Assembly (NCBI GenBank): GCA_027596195.1
Contig: JADGJG010000437.1
Span: 1 to 19,992, forward strand
Direction of reading: 5' to 3'
DNA: 19,992 nucleotides
Source of the DNA: Podochytrium sp. JEL0797
Lineage: Eukaryota; Chytridiomycota; Chytridiomycetes; Chytridiales; Chytriomycetaceae
Shown here: positions 9,131 to 18,480 of the stretch, in pieces
How positions within the stretch are numbered: position 1 is the stretch's first letter
Layout: each line of letters starts with the position of its first letter
The notes under the pieces: model-generated
Seen by the model: only the letters and a program-made list of their open reading frames with translations
What the model was told of the DNA's origin: nothing
Databases searched by the model: none
Translations under genes and position numbers: made by a program

Positions 9131-10870
9131 ATGCTTCGCTTGAGCAAACGCCTCTTCACCACCGCGCCCAAACCCGCCACCAACCTCCTCGGGCTCTACC
9201 CGCAACCGCCCCTTGTGTTCACGCACGGCCAGGGCAGCACGCTGTTTGATTCTCAAGGCCAAAGCTTCCTCGACTTCAACGCGGGCATCGCCGTCAATGC
9301 GCTGGGACACAACGACAAGGACGTGGCCGAAGCCATTGGTGACCAGGCGAAGCGGCTGATCCATCTGAGCAACCTGTACCAGAACGAGTTTGGGGCAAAG
9401 TGCGCGGGGAAGCTGGTCGAGAACCTATCTGGTACCGATGGGTTTATCTGTCCTTGATCATATTGCTCTTCTTATTAACCCTATTACGTTGCGATCAATA
9501 GGATCTACTGAAGAACGCAAGGAATGGTGGGGAAAGGACCACTCCTGCAAGGTCTTTTTTTGCAACTCTGGAACGGAAGCAAACGAGGGTGAGTATTCCA
9601 TTCCACCTTCCTCCCACTCCTTCTCACACTCTCTTACACTATTCCACCAGCCGCCCTCAAATTCGCGCGCAAACATTCCCTCACGACCCGCCCCACCAAA
9701 CACGCCACATCCGTCCTCTCCTTCTCGCACGCGTTCCACGGTCGCACCATGGGCGCACTCTCAGCCACTCCCAACAAAAAGTACCAGGCTCCCTTTGCCC
9801 CTCTCGTCCCAGGCTTCGTGACTTCTCCATTCAATGACGTCACTGCCCTCGATTCTGTGGATTTTGATTCTCTCTGTGCCGTGATTGTCGAGCCAATGCA
9901 GGGCGAGGGGGGTGTATTTCCTGCTTCGACCGAGTTTTTGGAGGCAATTCGCCGAAAGTGTAACGAGTCGGGAGCGCTTTTGATTTTTGGTGAGTTTTCG
10001 AAGCGGGGCTGAGTGGAGTGGAGCGTGGCGGAGCTGAGCGCAGTGAAGCGAGGCGTACAAGTGCTAGTGCGAGTGCGAGATAGAGCGGGTCAGTAGCGCG
10101 CACGCACGCGCCGCGCATCGCCGCGGACGAGTGAAAGTGCGGAACACGCGCGAACCGCAAAAAAACGCGAGTCAGTAGCACGCTCACGAAGCGAATCCGA
10201 GATTTCGAGTCATCGTAGAAATTGAGCGAAGCGAACAAGAAATTGTCAATCCGCGTATATTGTATCATTATCCACGCGATGAACCCTTCCATCACCCGAA
10301 CTCACCCTCCCAACCACAGACGAAATCCAATGCGGCATCGGCCGCTCCGGCAAAATGTTCATGCACCACTGGACACCCACCGTGAACCCCGACATCCTCA
10401 CCCTCGCGAAACCCCTCGCGAACGGCCTCCCTATGGGCGCCACAATCCTCCGCCACACGGTCGCCGCCAACATCCACCCCGGCGACCACGGCACAACCTT
10501 TGGCGGTGGCCCCCTCGCAACCCGCGTGGCATGCGTGGTCCTCGATAAAGTCGGATCCCCCAAATTTCTCGCCCACGTTGAATCCACCAGCTCCCTCCTC
10601 CTCTCGCGTCTCCAAACCCTCTGCAAAGCGTACCCCAAGGTCGCCAAGGAAGTGCGAGGGAAGGGTCTCCTCGTCGGCCTCCAACTCCAAGAAGGTGTCG
10701 AAGCCGCCAAGTTTGCCGACAAGTGTCGCGAGTTGGGGAACATTCTCGTGATTACGGCTGGATCGAATACGGTGCGAATGGCCCCTCCGCTCATTATTAC
10801 AAAGGAGGAAGTCGAAATCGCGTGTGGTGTGTTTGATGAGGTGGCCAAGAAAATGAATGATGCTTTATGA
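9131..10870 (+). CDS. ARG8: Acetylornithine aminotransferase, mitochondrial
   Basis: Exons 9131-9431, 9502-9588, 9651-9989 and 10320-10870 encode 425 aa, the usual size. The enzyme is a PLP-dependent class III aminotransferase that converts N-acetylglutamate semialdehyde to N-acetylornithine in arginine synthesis. Seen: an N-terminus rich in Arg, Lys and Leu (MLRLSKRLFTT) fitting a mitochondrial presequence; GLYPQPPLVF; the FNAGIAVNALGH segment; PLP-phosphate loop CNSGTEANEAALK (N122-N128); HAFHGRTMGALS; EPMQGEGG; DEIQCGIGRSG (D243); and TLAKPLANG with Schiff-base lysine K273. GTTFGGGPLA follows. Ornithine aminotransferase is a relative, but the motif set and presequence fit acetylornithine aminotransferase better. 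A TGACTCA site upstream suggests amino-acid control. Intron 3 is unusually long (330 bp). Confidence 0.93.
9990..10319 (+). other. Intron 3 of the aminotransferase, 330 bp with internal repeats
   Basis: The donor GTGAGT and acceptor CCACAG are clear, and joining them restores DEIQCG across the junction. All other introns in the window are under 80 bp. The extra sequence is purine- and CG-rich. A 23-bp unit starting GCTGAG occurs at 10008-10030 and 10033-10055 (19 of 23 identical). GTCAGTAGC[GA]CGC occurs at 10089-10101 and 10171-10183. The composition resembles that of the repeat cluster at 4932-5545. Confidence 0.7.
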
Positions 10871-10918
10871 TTTTGGATTGGACGGGATTGCAAAACATTG
10901 CTCCCAGGAATTATATCT

Positions 10919-10924
10919 AATAAA
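10919..10924 (+). terminator. AATAAA signal after the aminotransferase
   Basis: AATAAA lies 49 bp past the aminotransferase stop, a plausible polyadenylation signal. Confidence 0.55.
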
Positions 10925-11216
10925 GAATTGAAGATCTGAAGAGGTTGAAAATTTCGTGAAAAATTTACTAAATTTCCGTACACAAGGCGCTTCTGCTCTA
11001 CTGAGCAAGTGGGAATCGCGCGTGGCGTTGCTCTGATCCCGTGAGAAATAAACGAGGCTTGATTACCAGGGATCCCATACGCCACCCAAATCTCAAAAGA
11101 ACTTGTCCATTTATTATCCGATATATCAATACTTTCAAAAACCAACTTCAAACACCCCCTGTTCATCCCAATACCCGCGTTTTATATCCTACCCACAAAT
11201 CTTAAATCAACCATTC
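10925..11216. other. Intergenic region between convergent genes
   Basis: This is the shared 3' flank of the aminotransferase (+) and the RING gene (-). TTTATT at 11110-11115 reads AATAAA on the minus strand, about 100 bp past the RING stop, and may be its polyadenylation signal. A tRNA-D-arm-like word at 10995-11006 has no tRNA around it. No gene is seen. Confidence 0.5.
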
Positions 11217-13142
11217 TCACGCATTCCGCGAAGACCAACTCCAGAATCGACTCAACACGGTTGAAGAAGCGGCATGATCTGACCCCGATGAAGACGTCGC
11301 AAGCACTTCTTCGTCCTGCTGTCGCTCATGCTCCGACTTTTTCACCACCAACACGTCGCGCTTGCAAATGGGACAGAGACGGTTGTGACCCAGAAGCCAT
11401 GGATCCACGCTGTGGTGGGAGTCCCCCGAAGACTGTTAGTATTCAAAGAGAAGAAAAAGGGTTTGCTTACCAAGCCGTATGGAACTGATGATTACAAGGC
11501 AACACCCTCGCATTCGACCCAACAACAAACTCATCAATACAAATCGCGCAGCACCTCCTCGTTCCGCCAGTCACTATCGCACGTTTCCTCTTGATCACAA
11601 TCGAAGACGTAAAAGGTCCCGCCAACGTCGATTGTTCCTCCTCCTCCAAATCCTCAGCTTCAATCACGTGCAACCGAAGCGTGATTTGATCGAGCTCCTG
11701 GTCATCTTTCGAGAGCGGGGAGGCGGCGGGGTGATGCAGTGGTATGCTTTCTTCATCACTTTCCTGTGCCACAGATCGGAAAGGCAAAAGAGACAAGAAA
11801 GACGGCGTGAAAATAAGCACAAAAGCGCGTCCATGGGTATAATAATTCCTCGCCATAACTCCAAAAAGGCACACCGCCGTGCAGATTCCACCAAGTGCGA
11901 GGAAGAGGCCGAGGAAGAAGAGCGTGTTTCCGAGAAAAGTGAGGACCGAGACGATGTGGGTTTTGAGGTGGAGGGTGGGTGTGTTTGTGGTTCCCCAGCC
12001 ATTGACGGGCCAGGTGTCGAGGGTGAGGGTGATGAGAAGGGGCGAGCCAATGATTCCGCCGTTGGGTAGGTGCTTAATCAGAGGACTCGCGAGGAGTTTG
12101 GTGAGGGTAGAGTCAGGGAGGGAGTTGTAATGCTCAATGGCTGCTGAAACAATCTATGGGTAGCGTATTAGAGAACGGGTGGAATTTGGAAATATATAGG
12201 TACCTTATCCCCATCAAACTGTGTCACAAACATGGCCCTTATCTCTCTTACACTCTCCCCCTTTTTATTCGGCGACATCCTCACCGGCACATCTGCAACC
12301 CCCGACCCCCTCATAACACGGTTATGAATAACAATTCCGCCGAACCCAGCCGCTTCCGTATTCATAATTTTCACATCGAATGGACAGTTTCCGCGCGCAA
12401 CGAGGGCTGTCCATGGATTTCCCGGGGTGGGGGCGTCGGATTCGTGAGAGGGTGGAGGCGCAAGTGGGGAGATGGCGGAGGTGGACGGGTCTTGGGGGAA
12501 CCACTGTTTCAGGAACGAGAGGAGCCAGGAATCTGATGACTGGGTGGTGGAGGGGGGCGAGGGGGCTTGATGCATGTGGTGGGTAGTGTTGTGTATCCAT
12601 TCAGAGGCGTCCGGGAACGTCACGCTGAAAGGGTGACACGCGTCCACATCAAGAACCACAAGTGGAGAGACGAGTTTTTTTTTTGACATTGGTTTTCCAA
12701 AGAGGGCGGGGACCGCGAGGATGGAAGGGTTTTGGGCAGTGGCGTGTTGAGAGGTGTAGTAGTTGCTGTAAGTTCCAGTGTGGTAGAAGGAGGGTGCAGG
12801 TGATACCGCGTTCACGCGATTAAGTCTCGTTGGATTGAGGAAGCTCTTTTCTGGCTTCGACACAGGGGTGCTGGTTTCATGGTGGTGGATTGGAGGTAGG
12901 ACTGTTACATTCACAGTCGCGTCCAAACTCACACCATTAATCACTTGACCTCGAGGTGAAGTGAACAAAATGAAACTGAGAACAATGAAGCAACTGTAAA
13001 GCAGCCGAATCACAGTCAACAGCGCCGTTTCGTGCGGGTATTCAGGGTCAACTTCGAGCTTGTCGGAGGTTTTGGAGCGGAGGATGAGGAGGTCTGTGGG
13101 TGGGGAGTGGGGGTCTTGGTGGGGTACTGGGTCTTCGTTCAT
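11217..13142 (-). CDS. PA-TM-RING-H2 membrane ubiquitin ligase
   Basis: Minus-strand exons 13142-12204, 12153-11471 and 11409-11217 join to 604 aa; introns are 50 and 61 bp, the second with an ACTAAC branch site. Order of parts: a polar N-terminus of 40 aa; signal-anchor helix about 41-61; luminal region with a PA (protease-associated) segment at 244-313 (WTALVARGNCPFD, GFGGIVIHN); transmembrane helix about 381-412; an acidic linker; RING-H2 C515-x2-C518, C533-x-H535-x2-H538-x2-C541, C553-P-I-C556. All eight zinc ligands are present. PA-TM-RING proteins are endosomal/vacuolar E3 ligases that ubiquitinate membrane cargo. A long Pro/Ser-rich insertion sits before the PA core. The gene is divergent from the F-box gene. 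Cargo and cell location are inferred from the family. Confidence 0.87.
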
Positions 13143-13341
13143 TGTTTTGTGGGTTGGGTGGTTTGGGGGTGTTTTTGGGACAATGGAGTTTACGGGAGAA
13201 ACAAAGGAAATTGGGGGAGCCGATCAGGAGGCGTTGATTGTGGCAAATCTCGTTCACACTGCGCGTATTATTTAATATTTCACGGAGGGGACTTGTTCAA
13301 ATCAAAACCGGCAAAATCTGTTTCGAATTTCGTTCACCGGA
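13143..13341. promoter_or_regulatory. Divergent promoter between RING and F-box genes
   Basis: The two start codons are 199 bp apart on opposite strands. The interval has an AT-rich element (TATTATTTAATATT, about 13265-13279) roughly 65 bp before the F-box ATG and a GT-rich half near the RING gene. Sharing of regulation is inferred from position only. Confidence 0.5.
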
Positions 13342-14008
13342 ATGACTCAAACGCACAGTGGCACCGCAATCGGACGAGAAGCCTCGATTCTCCCGGAAGA
13401 AGTATGGATCGCCATCATCCTGGTTCGTACACTCTTCCCAGCTCGCTCCAGCCGTGGAATGCAGCGAATGCACGCCCCGTTGATGAACCTGTCTATTCCA
13501 GCACACAGAAGACGTGGACCTCCAAACCCTCTCCCTCATCTCCAAACACCTCCGTCGCCTCGTTTTCGACAAGATCGTACGTAAACAGTTGCATGAGAGG
13601 AATCGAATGGGTGTCAGCAAGGGTTTGATGAAACCGCAGCGGTTGAGTCGAACTCAGCTTGTTGAAATCAACGTGTTTAGAGGGTTATCGGGCGTGAAGA
13701 GACGGATTGGAGAGGGTGGGTACGTTTGTGGTCCGATGGAGTCGTATCATGCGTTTTTGGAGGTGAAGTGGGAGGATTTGAGGAGGAGGTTGAGGAGGGC
13801 GATTGAATTAAGGCCGGCGAGGTAATTCACATTCTTTAATATTCGGGTTGCGCCTTTATTCTGATGTGTTTTCGCGAGTAGAGAGAATGTGTTGAATTTG
13901 GGAAAGTCGCCATTGATTGTTCCCAAAATGCGACAACTTCAACGCGAAATGACTTCCGACATTGTGAGACGGGCGCTGAGAAAGCGGATTGTTTCATTGC
14001 ATTCTTGA
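13342..14008 (+). CDS. F-box protein, small
   Basis: Exons 13342-13422, 13502-13821 and 13882-14008 join to 175 aa; introns are 79 and 60 bp. The F-box is split by intron 1: LPEEVWIAIIL, then HTEDVDLQTLSLISKHLRRL, giving the Leu-Pro, Asp-Leu and Ser-K-x-L-R pattern that binds Skp1 in SCF ubiquitin ligases. The C-terminal 135 aa are basic (KRRIGEGG, WEDLRRRLRRAIE) with no visible LRR or WD repeats, so the substrate is unknown. Exon 3 (ENVLNLGKSPLIVPK to VSLHS) is short and easily missed. Without it the frame stops right at the GTAATT donor. With it, an AATAAA follows 25 bp after the stop. The first donor, GTTCGT, is unusual. Confidence 0.78.
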
Positions 14009-14033
14009 TAATGGTGCTGCATGCAGCCGTGTG

Positions 14034-14039
14034 AATAAA
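14034..14039 (+). terminator. AATAAA signal after the F-box gene
   Basis: AATAAA lies 25 bp after the stop at 14008, just downstream of a perfect 12-bp palindrome GCTGCATGCAGC (14016-14027). This supports exon 3 as the true end of the gene. Confidence 0.55.
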
Positions 14040-14286
14040 TCGGTTTGAGGTCACGATGCAGGTGGCGCAGCCATTGATCAAGACCCGTTCTCGTTTCCCA
14101 GCCTCATTATGAACGGGAAACCGAAAGTCCTAACGTTGAATTTATTGGATAATATTGGGTAATAAGAACGCGTAAAAAAGGGAGTTTCCCAAGACCCCCG
14201 AACCCGTTCTGGAACCCGTTCCGCATCCGCAAAATCGCGAAACCGCCATGCGAAAAAATAAAAAACCAATCTCGAAACGACGTGAG

Positions 14287-15863
14287 ATGTCACCCGTCAC
14301 GGTCCTCATTGTCGGCGGCGGCCAGCGCGGAACGGTACCAGCACCCCCTCCCACCTCCTCTTGATCTCCCCACTTACACTCCCTTTTCACCAGATCTACG
14401 GCACCTTCTGCCTCACCAACCCAACCCTCGCCAAAGTCACCGCCCTCTGCGAAGAGAACCCCAAACGCCGGAGCAACTACGCAACAGCGCACTCGATCCC
14501 CGCTTCCCACGTCTTCAGCGACTACACTGCCATCCCAGCAGGACTCGCACAAGCCGCCGTGGTTTCGACACTGGACCAGAGTCATGCCGAGATTGTCGTG
14601 CGGTTGGGTGAGTGAGGGAGTGAGTGAATGTACTGGCAGTGGTTGCATGCGGGATGTCTCATCGTACACCAATTAAGCGGGTCTCGGATACCACATCCTC
14701 TGCGAAAAACCCATGGCCGTGACCCTCTCCGACTGCGAACGAATGCGCGTAGCCGTGAAGGAGAGCGGTGTGATCTTTGCGTGCGGACATGTGTTGAGGT
14801 AGGGAGAGAGTTTCGGGTTGTTGATTGGGGACGGAATGGCTTGGCAACGAGAGATCTAACCCCCCATCTCTTCCTAGATACTCTCCCTACACGCGCGCTC
14901 TCAAGAAGGTTCTCGACAGCGGCGAGATTGGCGAAATCATCAACATTGTGCACGTGGAGCCAGGTGAGACAAGAGTCCGTGAAAACGCGAAAAACCAACC
15001 AGGTCCAACTCATTTCAAACCCCTCATTACATTAAACAGTCGGTTGGTTCCACTTTGCCCATTCCTTTGTGCGTGGAAACTGGCGCAACGAATCCTCCAC
15101 GTCCTTTTCCCTCATGACAAAATGCTGCCACGATATTGACCTGCTGCTGCACTACATGACCCCCTCCAAAGCGACCCGCGTGTCAAGCTTCGGATCCCTC
15201 ACCCACTTCAAGAAGTCACAAAAACCGATTGCTGCAGGCCACTCGACATCCTGCCTCACGTGTCCGATCCAGAAAACGTGCCCGTACTCTGCCACAGAGC
15301 TGTACCTAACGCACGCCAAGAACCTCAACAAAAACTGGCCCCTGTCCGTCATTTGCGGTGGAGACGAAGTCGATGCAACAACCCCCAAGGACCTCGAAGA
15401 CCTGGTGCTCGCGAAACTCTCGTCCCCCGACTCCAACTACGCGCGATGCGTGTACGAAATGCCCGACAACGACGTCTGCGATCACCAAGTCGTCAACATT
15501 GAATTCGAAGGCGGAAAGACCGCGTCCATGACGATGGTTGCATTCACAGAATCCGTATGTCAACGCTCGACACGAATCCACGGAACACTCGGCGAGATTA
15601 TCGGCGACATGTCCACGTTTTCAGTGTTTAATTTCGGTACGAAGCAGAAACGCGTGATTGATTCGCGTGTGTTGGATGCAGACAATGACGGGACGAGTGG
15701 ACATGGGGGTGGGGATGCGGGACTCATGGCGGCGTTTGTGGCTGCTGTGGCGTCAGGGGATCAGTCTGTAGTAGGGTGCGATGTGGATGATGTGTACAAT
15801 TCGCACGCACTTGTGTTTGCTGCTGAAGAGGCGCGGATTCAGGGAACGGTGGTTTCTTTATGA
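14287..15863 (+). CDS. Gfo/Idh/MocA-family NAD(P)-dependent oxidoreductase
   Basis: Exons 14287-14334, 14394-14607, 14678-14798, 14878-14963 and 15040-15863 encode 430 aa; the first exon is only 48 bp. The N-terminal Rossmann fold begins VLIVGGGQRG (G10-G15), where the intron falls just after the dinucleotide-binding loop. LCEKPMA (E97-K98-P99) is the family's EKP signature. The C-terminal domain has CCHDIDLLLHYM (H187, D188, D190), positioned like the catalytic region of the family. It also has a C228-x2-C231-x5-C237 cluster followed by PYSA, which could bind a metal. Family members oxidise or reduce sugars, inositols and similar ring compounds; the substrate here cannot be read from sequence. 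Its stop is 12 bp before the next gene's ATG. Confidence 0.88.
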
Positions 15864-15868
15864 GTCAA

Positions 15869-15874
15869 AATAAA
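15869..15874 (+). terminator. AATAAA signal between oxidoreductase stop and next ATG
   Basis: AATAAA begins 6 bp after the oxidoreductase TGA and ends 2 bp before the ATG at 15876. It could be the polyadenylation signal of the first gene, in which case that transcript would run into the second gene's coding region. It could also be chance in an A-rich leader. Confidence 0.35.
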
Positions 15875-15875
15875 A

Positions 15876-16911
15876 ATGTTTGTTGCTTTGTGCTTGGTGG
15901 TTTCCTGCGCAGCACTCAGCATCCACGCCCTGACACTCTCGTACGGCTTCGCACCCAGTGCGAGACAGTTTCCGCTCTTCCACGTTGGCGACTTTTCTTC
16001 GTTTGATTCGCTGCGACCAACCCAGGGCGTCCTAGTGGCCATCGAAAAGTGTCCCCTGGATTCCTTGGTGCTTTCCCTAGGAAACCGCCCCTTTATTGCC
16101 CTGATTGGCCCTGATGCAACGCACTGCGAACAAGACGTGTTTATGGACACTCCCCCTGTTGCCTTCGTGTTTGCCCTGAAGCCAAACCACGCATTCCCTG
16201 ACGAGAATTACCGCAACAGAAACAACTCGTACAACTCACTCATTCCCACGGCCTGGATATCCAACGCCCACTTTCTCCAAATAGTGCGTGACTCAACAAA
16301 ACAAACAACTCAACCCCTCCCGCCTCAACCCCATTCCGAATTCTTTGGCTTCTTCTCCTCCCTCTCAGAATGGTGTTCCACAGCCTTCACAAACCCCACA
16401 CCAGAGACGTCTCCCACCCCTAAATTCCTTGAAGCAGAAATCATCCCCCTCGGATTCTACACATCCCTCTCCCTCATTGGAATATTTCTCCTCTTCCCCC
16501 TGACCTTTTGCATCCTCCTTGCCCTCTCACACACGCTCTCAACGATGCATGAATGGTGGACTCTGCGTGTCTGCCTATTGGACTTGACCGTCAAATCACT
16601 TCGAACGCGGGACGAGTTGATTCAGCTGCGAGACACGCTCTGCGCAATCTGTCGAGAAGATTACGTGGTTGGCGATACTTTGAGGGTCTTGAATTGTTGC
16701 CATGAGTTTCACTTGGATTGTGTCGATCGGTAACTTTCAATTACCCCCATTCCGCAAATTCTTCGCGTTTTACTGACGAGATTCTCTGCTTCAACCCAGA
16801 TGGATAATCCACTCCTCAGCAACATGCCCAATGTGCAGTCAACGAGTTGACGCGTGGGAATCGAAACGCGGTGCGTTGAAGGAAGGTGCGGTGGACCGGT
16901 TTTTTCAATGA
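15876..16911 (+). CDS. Membrane RING-H2 ubiquitin ligase with signal peptide
   Basis: Exons 15876-16729 and 16800-16911 encode 321 aa; the 70-bp intron has a TACTGAC branch-like site. A signal peptide (MFVALCLVVSCAALS) is followed by a luminal region with a degenerate PA-like stretch (GVLVAIEKCPLD). Then come one helix at about 194-217 (FYTSLSLIGIFLLFPLTF) and a RING-H2 split by the intron: C256-x2-C259, C274-x-H276-x2-H279-x2-C282, C294-P-M-C297. All eight zinc ligands are present. It is a shorter relative of the PA-TM-RING gene at 11217-13142; both probably ubiquitinate membrane cargo in the endomembrane system. It starts 12 bp after the upstream stop, so its promoter must lie in the neighbour's coding DNA or the two are co-transcribed. 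A second, diverged copy of exon 2 lies downstream. Confidence 0.86.
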
Positions 16912-16959
16912 CGCAGACGACGACGACGACGCGTTTTGGGTTTAGTTTTTTTATTTGTA

Positions 16960-16965
16960 AATAAA
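16960..16965 (+). terminator. AATAAA signal after the second RING gene
   Basis: AATAAA lies 48 bp after the stop, following an ACG/GAC trinucleotide run (about 16913-16932) and a T-run. Confidence 0.5.
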
Positions 16966-17036
16966 GACGGCATTTTTGTATATACATCAATCAATTTTCA
17001 GGGCGGAGCGCGAAGCGACGTCGCGTTGTCTATGTT

Positions 17037-17118
17037 TACTCACCAGAATCTCTGCTTCAAACTCAGATGGATCATTCATTCATCTGCAATATCTTTCGTT
17101 GGGATCAGAGGAAACTAA
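17037..17118 (+). pseudogene. Diverged copy of the RING exon 2, or alternative last exon
   Basis: The sequence matches the end of intron 1 and start of exon 2 of the upstream RING gene, about 266 bp away. Shared words are TCTCTGCTTCAA (16783-16794 and 17049-17060) and CAGATGGAT (16797-16805 and 17064-17072). The acceptor CAG is kept at 17064-17066. From 17067 the same reading phase gives R-W-I-I-H-S-S-A, identical in protein to the real exon although the last base of five codons differs. The frame then gives ISFVGIRGN and stops at 17116-17118. The final zinc pair CPMC is absent. AATAAA follows at 17175-17180. Either a remnant of a tandem paralogue or an alternative terminal exon making a broken RING. 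Confidence 0.65.
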
Positions 17119-17363
17119 TTTCAATGGTAATTATTGCTGCGACATGATTGATTATGAGGTGTTTCGATTATTGGAATAAATGAGTGTGGTTGAGTGCCGG
17201 CGGTTTGATTTTCCGTTTTCATTTCTCTTTGAAGAAGAATATATACTTCCTCATTAAACCCTCTAATTTTACTACCCATTGAAATTGTCGTTATCCAGTT
17301 CCCAAAAATTCGGGTGGGAATTTTCGACGACGCAAATTAGGATTTTCCCACGCGAAAACAACG
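17119..17363. other. Intergenic region before the proline-rich gene
   Basis: AT-rich, with AATAAA at 17175-17180. The 50 bases before the next ATG contain TTTTCGACGACGC and CACGCGAAAAC. Similar TTTTCG/CGAAAA words occur just upstream of the starts at 6651 and 14287. No gene is seen. Confidence 0.4.
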
Positions 17364-18455
17364 ATGACCTCCCAATGCTGCTTCACATCCACCACGTCCT
17401 CCGCTTCCCAATGGAACACCTGGCTCAACATCACCGTCACATCCTCCCTCCCCTCCTTCGACCTCCTCATTTCCCCTCCCGATCAATACGGCTTCTACTC
17501 CTTCGCGTCGCCCACCGCCATCTCCTCCACACCCAAAGACGCGCAAAACCCAGCCCCCTGCCGTCCCACGCACCTACGCGGAAACGGCAGCGAATGGATC
17601 TGCGACACAACCTCCCCCGCAACCACAATCGCATTCCAAATCGACACCTCTAACGCGTTCCCACCCGGTTCAATCCCAACAATCCAAAGCATCTCCGCCT
17701 TCAGCACCACCAACTCCACATCCACCATTCCATGCACCCAAGCAGACCAAGGAAAAACCTGCCCCGCACTCCCATCACCCCCACTTCCAGGAACCCCTTC
17801 TCCCCCCACCAAAGACTCCTCCACCGACTCCTCAAGCGGCCTCTCGCAAGGCACACTCACAACCATCATCATATTCACCATAATCGCGATCCTCTCCCTC
17901 CTCATTGTGGGATTCCTGCGGTTCCGAAACACTCTTTGGTTCAAGTCCGCATTTACAAGACCCACCACCCCGGACGCGACCCCAACACCAAACCCACCCG
18001 TTACCCTCGCAATCACCCCACGCGCCCCTTCTTCCACGGACTCTTTCCAATCCAGATCCACCTCCCTCCCGCGAGACACGTCGACCCAACCCAATACGCC
18101 ACCCCAACCACCCCAACCACCACCGCCCCCACCGAAACCACGCACACCACCCATTCAACCACTCAAGACCCCATCAAAGCCATCCACCACACCCCGCCGC
18201 ACACCCATCAACCCGCTCGCCTTCAACCGCGCCGTCCACCGCCCCTTCACGCCGCGTCAACCATCCACCGCAAACAAACGCAGCGCAAGCCCAGTGAGCA
18301 CGACGCAGTCGAGTGTTATGTCTGGGAACCCTGTGATGGTTGAAATGATGAAAGGGAGAGGTGGGGGGGCGAGTAGTGGTGGAGTTGTGACGGTGAAGGA
18401 AGAGGAGGACGACGATGACGTGCCGTTGCATGCTGCGATGGTGCAGAAGAAGTAA
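17364..18455 (+). CDS. Single-pass membrane protein with proline-rich cytoplasmic tail
   Basis: Single exon, 363 aa. The N-terminal part (1-160) has scattered cysteines, N-glycosylation-type sequons (NIT, NST, NGS) and a Ser/Thr/Pro-rich stem, so it is probably extracellular. One helix at about 166-186 (TIIIFTIIAILSLLIVGFL) is followed by RFR and an Asn/Trp stretch, a positive-inside pattern. The tail (190-363) is disordered. It has PQPPQPPPPPPKP and further PxxP motifs that could bind SH3 domains, many basic Ser/Thr-Pro sites, and an acidic EEEDDDD stretch near the end. No signal peptide is visible (MTSQCCFTST), so the helix would act as a reverse signal-anchor, or a 5' exon is missing. The layout resembles fungal surface sensors, but I do not recognise a family. 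Confidence 0.7.
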   Translation: MTSQCCFTSTTSSASQWNTWLNITVTSSLPSFDLLISPPDQYGFYSFASPTAISSTPKDAQNPAPCRPTHLRGNGSEWICDTTSPATTIAFQIDTSNAFPPGSIPTIQSISAFSTTNSTSTIPCTQADQGKTCPALPSPPLPGTPSPPTKDSSTDSSSGLSQGTLTTIIIFTIIAILSLLIVGFLRFRNTLWFKSAFTRPTTPDATPTPNPPVTLAITPRAPSSTDSFQSRSTSLPRDTSTQPNTPPQPPQPPPPPPKPRTPPIQPLKTPSKPSTTPRRTPINPLAFNRAVHRPFTPRQPSTANKRSASPVSTTQSSVMSGNPVMVEMMKGRGGGASSGGVVTVKEEEDDDDVPLHAAMVQKK

Positions 18456-18474
18456 GAAGAAGTGTATTTGAGTC

Positions 18475-18480
18475 AATAAA
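18475..18480 (+). terminator. AATAAA signal after the proline-rich gene
   Basis: AATAAA starts 20 bp after the stop, directly overlapping a TGAGTCA word (18469-18475). Confidence 0.5.

Noticed and set aside
10995..11006. tRNA D-arm-like word GCTCTACTGAGC
   Set aside because: No matching acceptor stem, anticodon arm or T-arm can be built on either strand.
10246..11166. 306-codon minus-strand frame
   Set aside because: It is antisense to the last aminotransferase exon, whose protein is clearly conserved; GC-rich coding DNA often leaves the antisense frame open.
13836..14081. 81-codon minus-strand frame
   Set aside because: It is antisense to the third exon and 3' flank of the F-box gene, which has better support.
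14200..14223. 12-bp tandem GAACCCGTTC unit upstream of the oxidoreductase
   Set aside because: Only two copies; too little to call a regulatory element.
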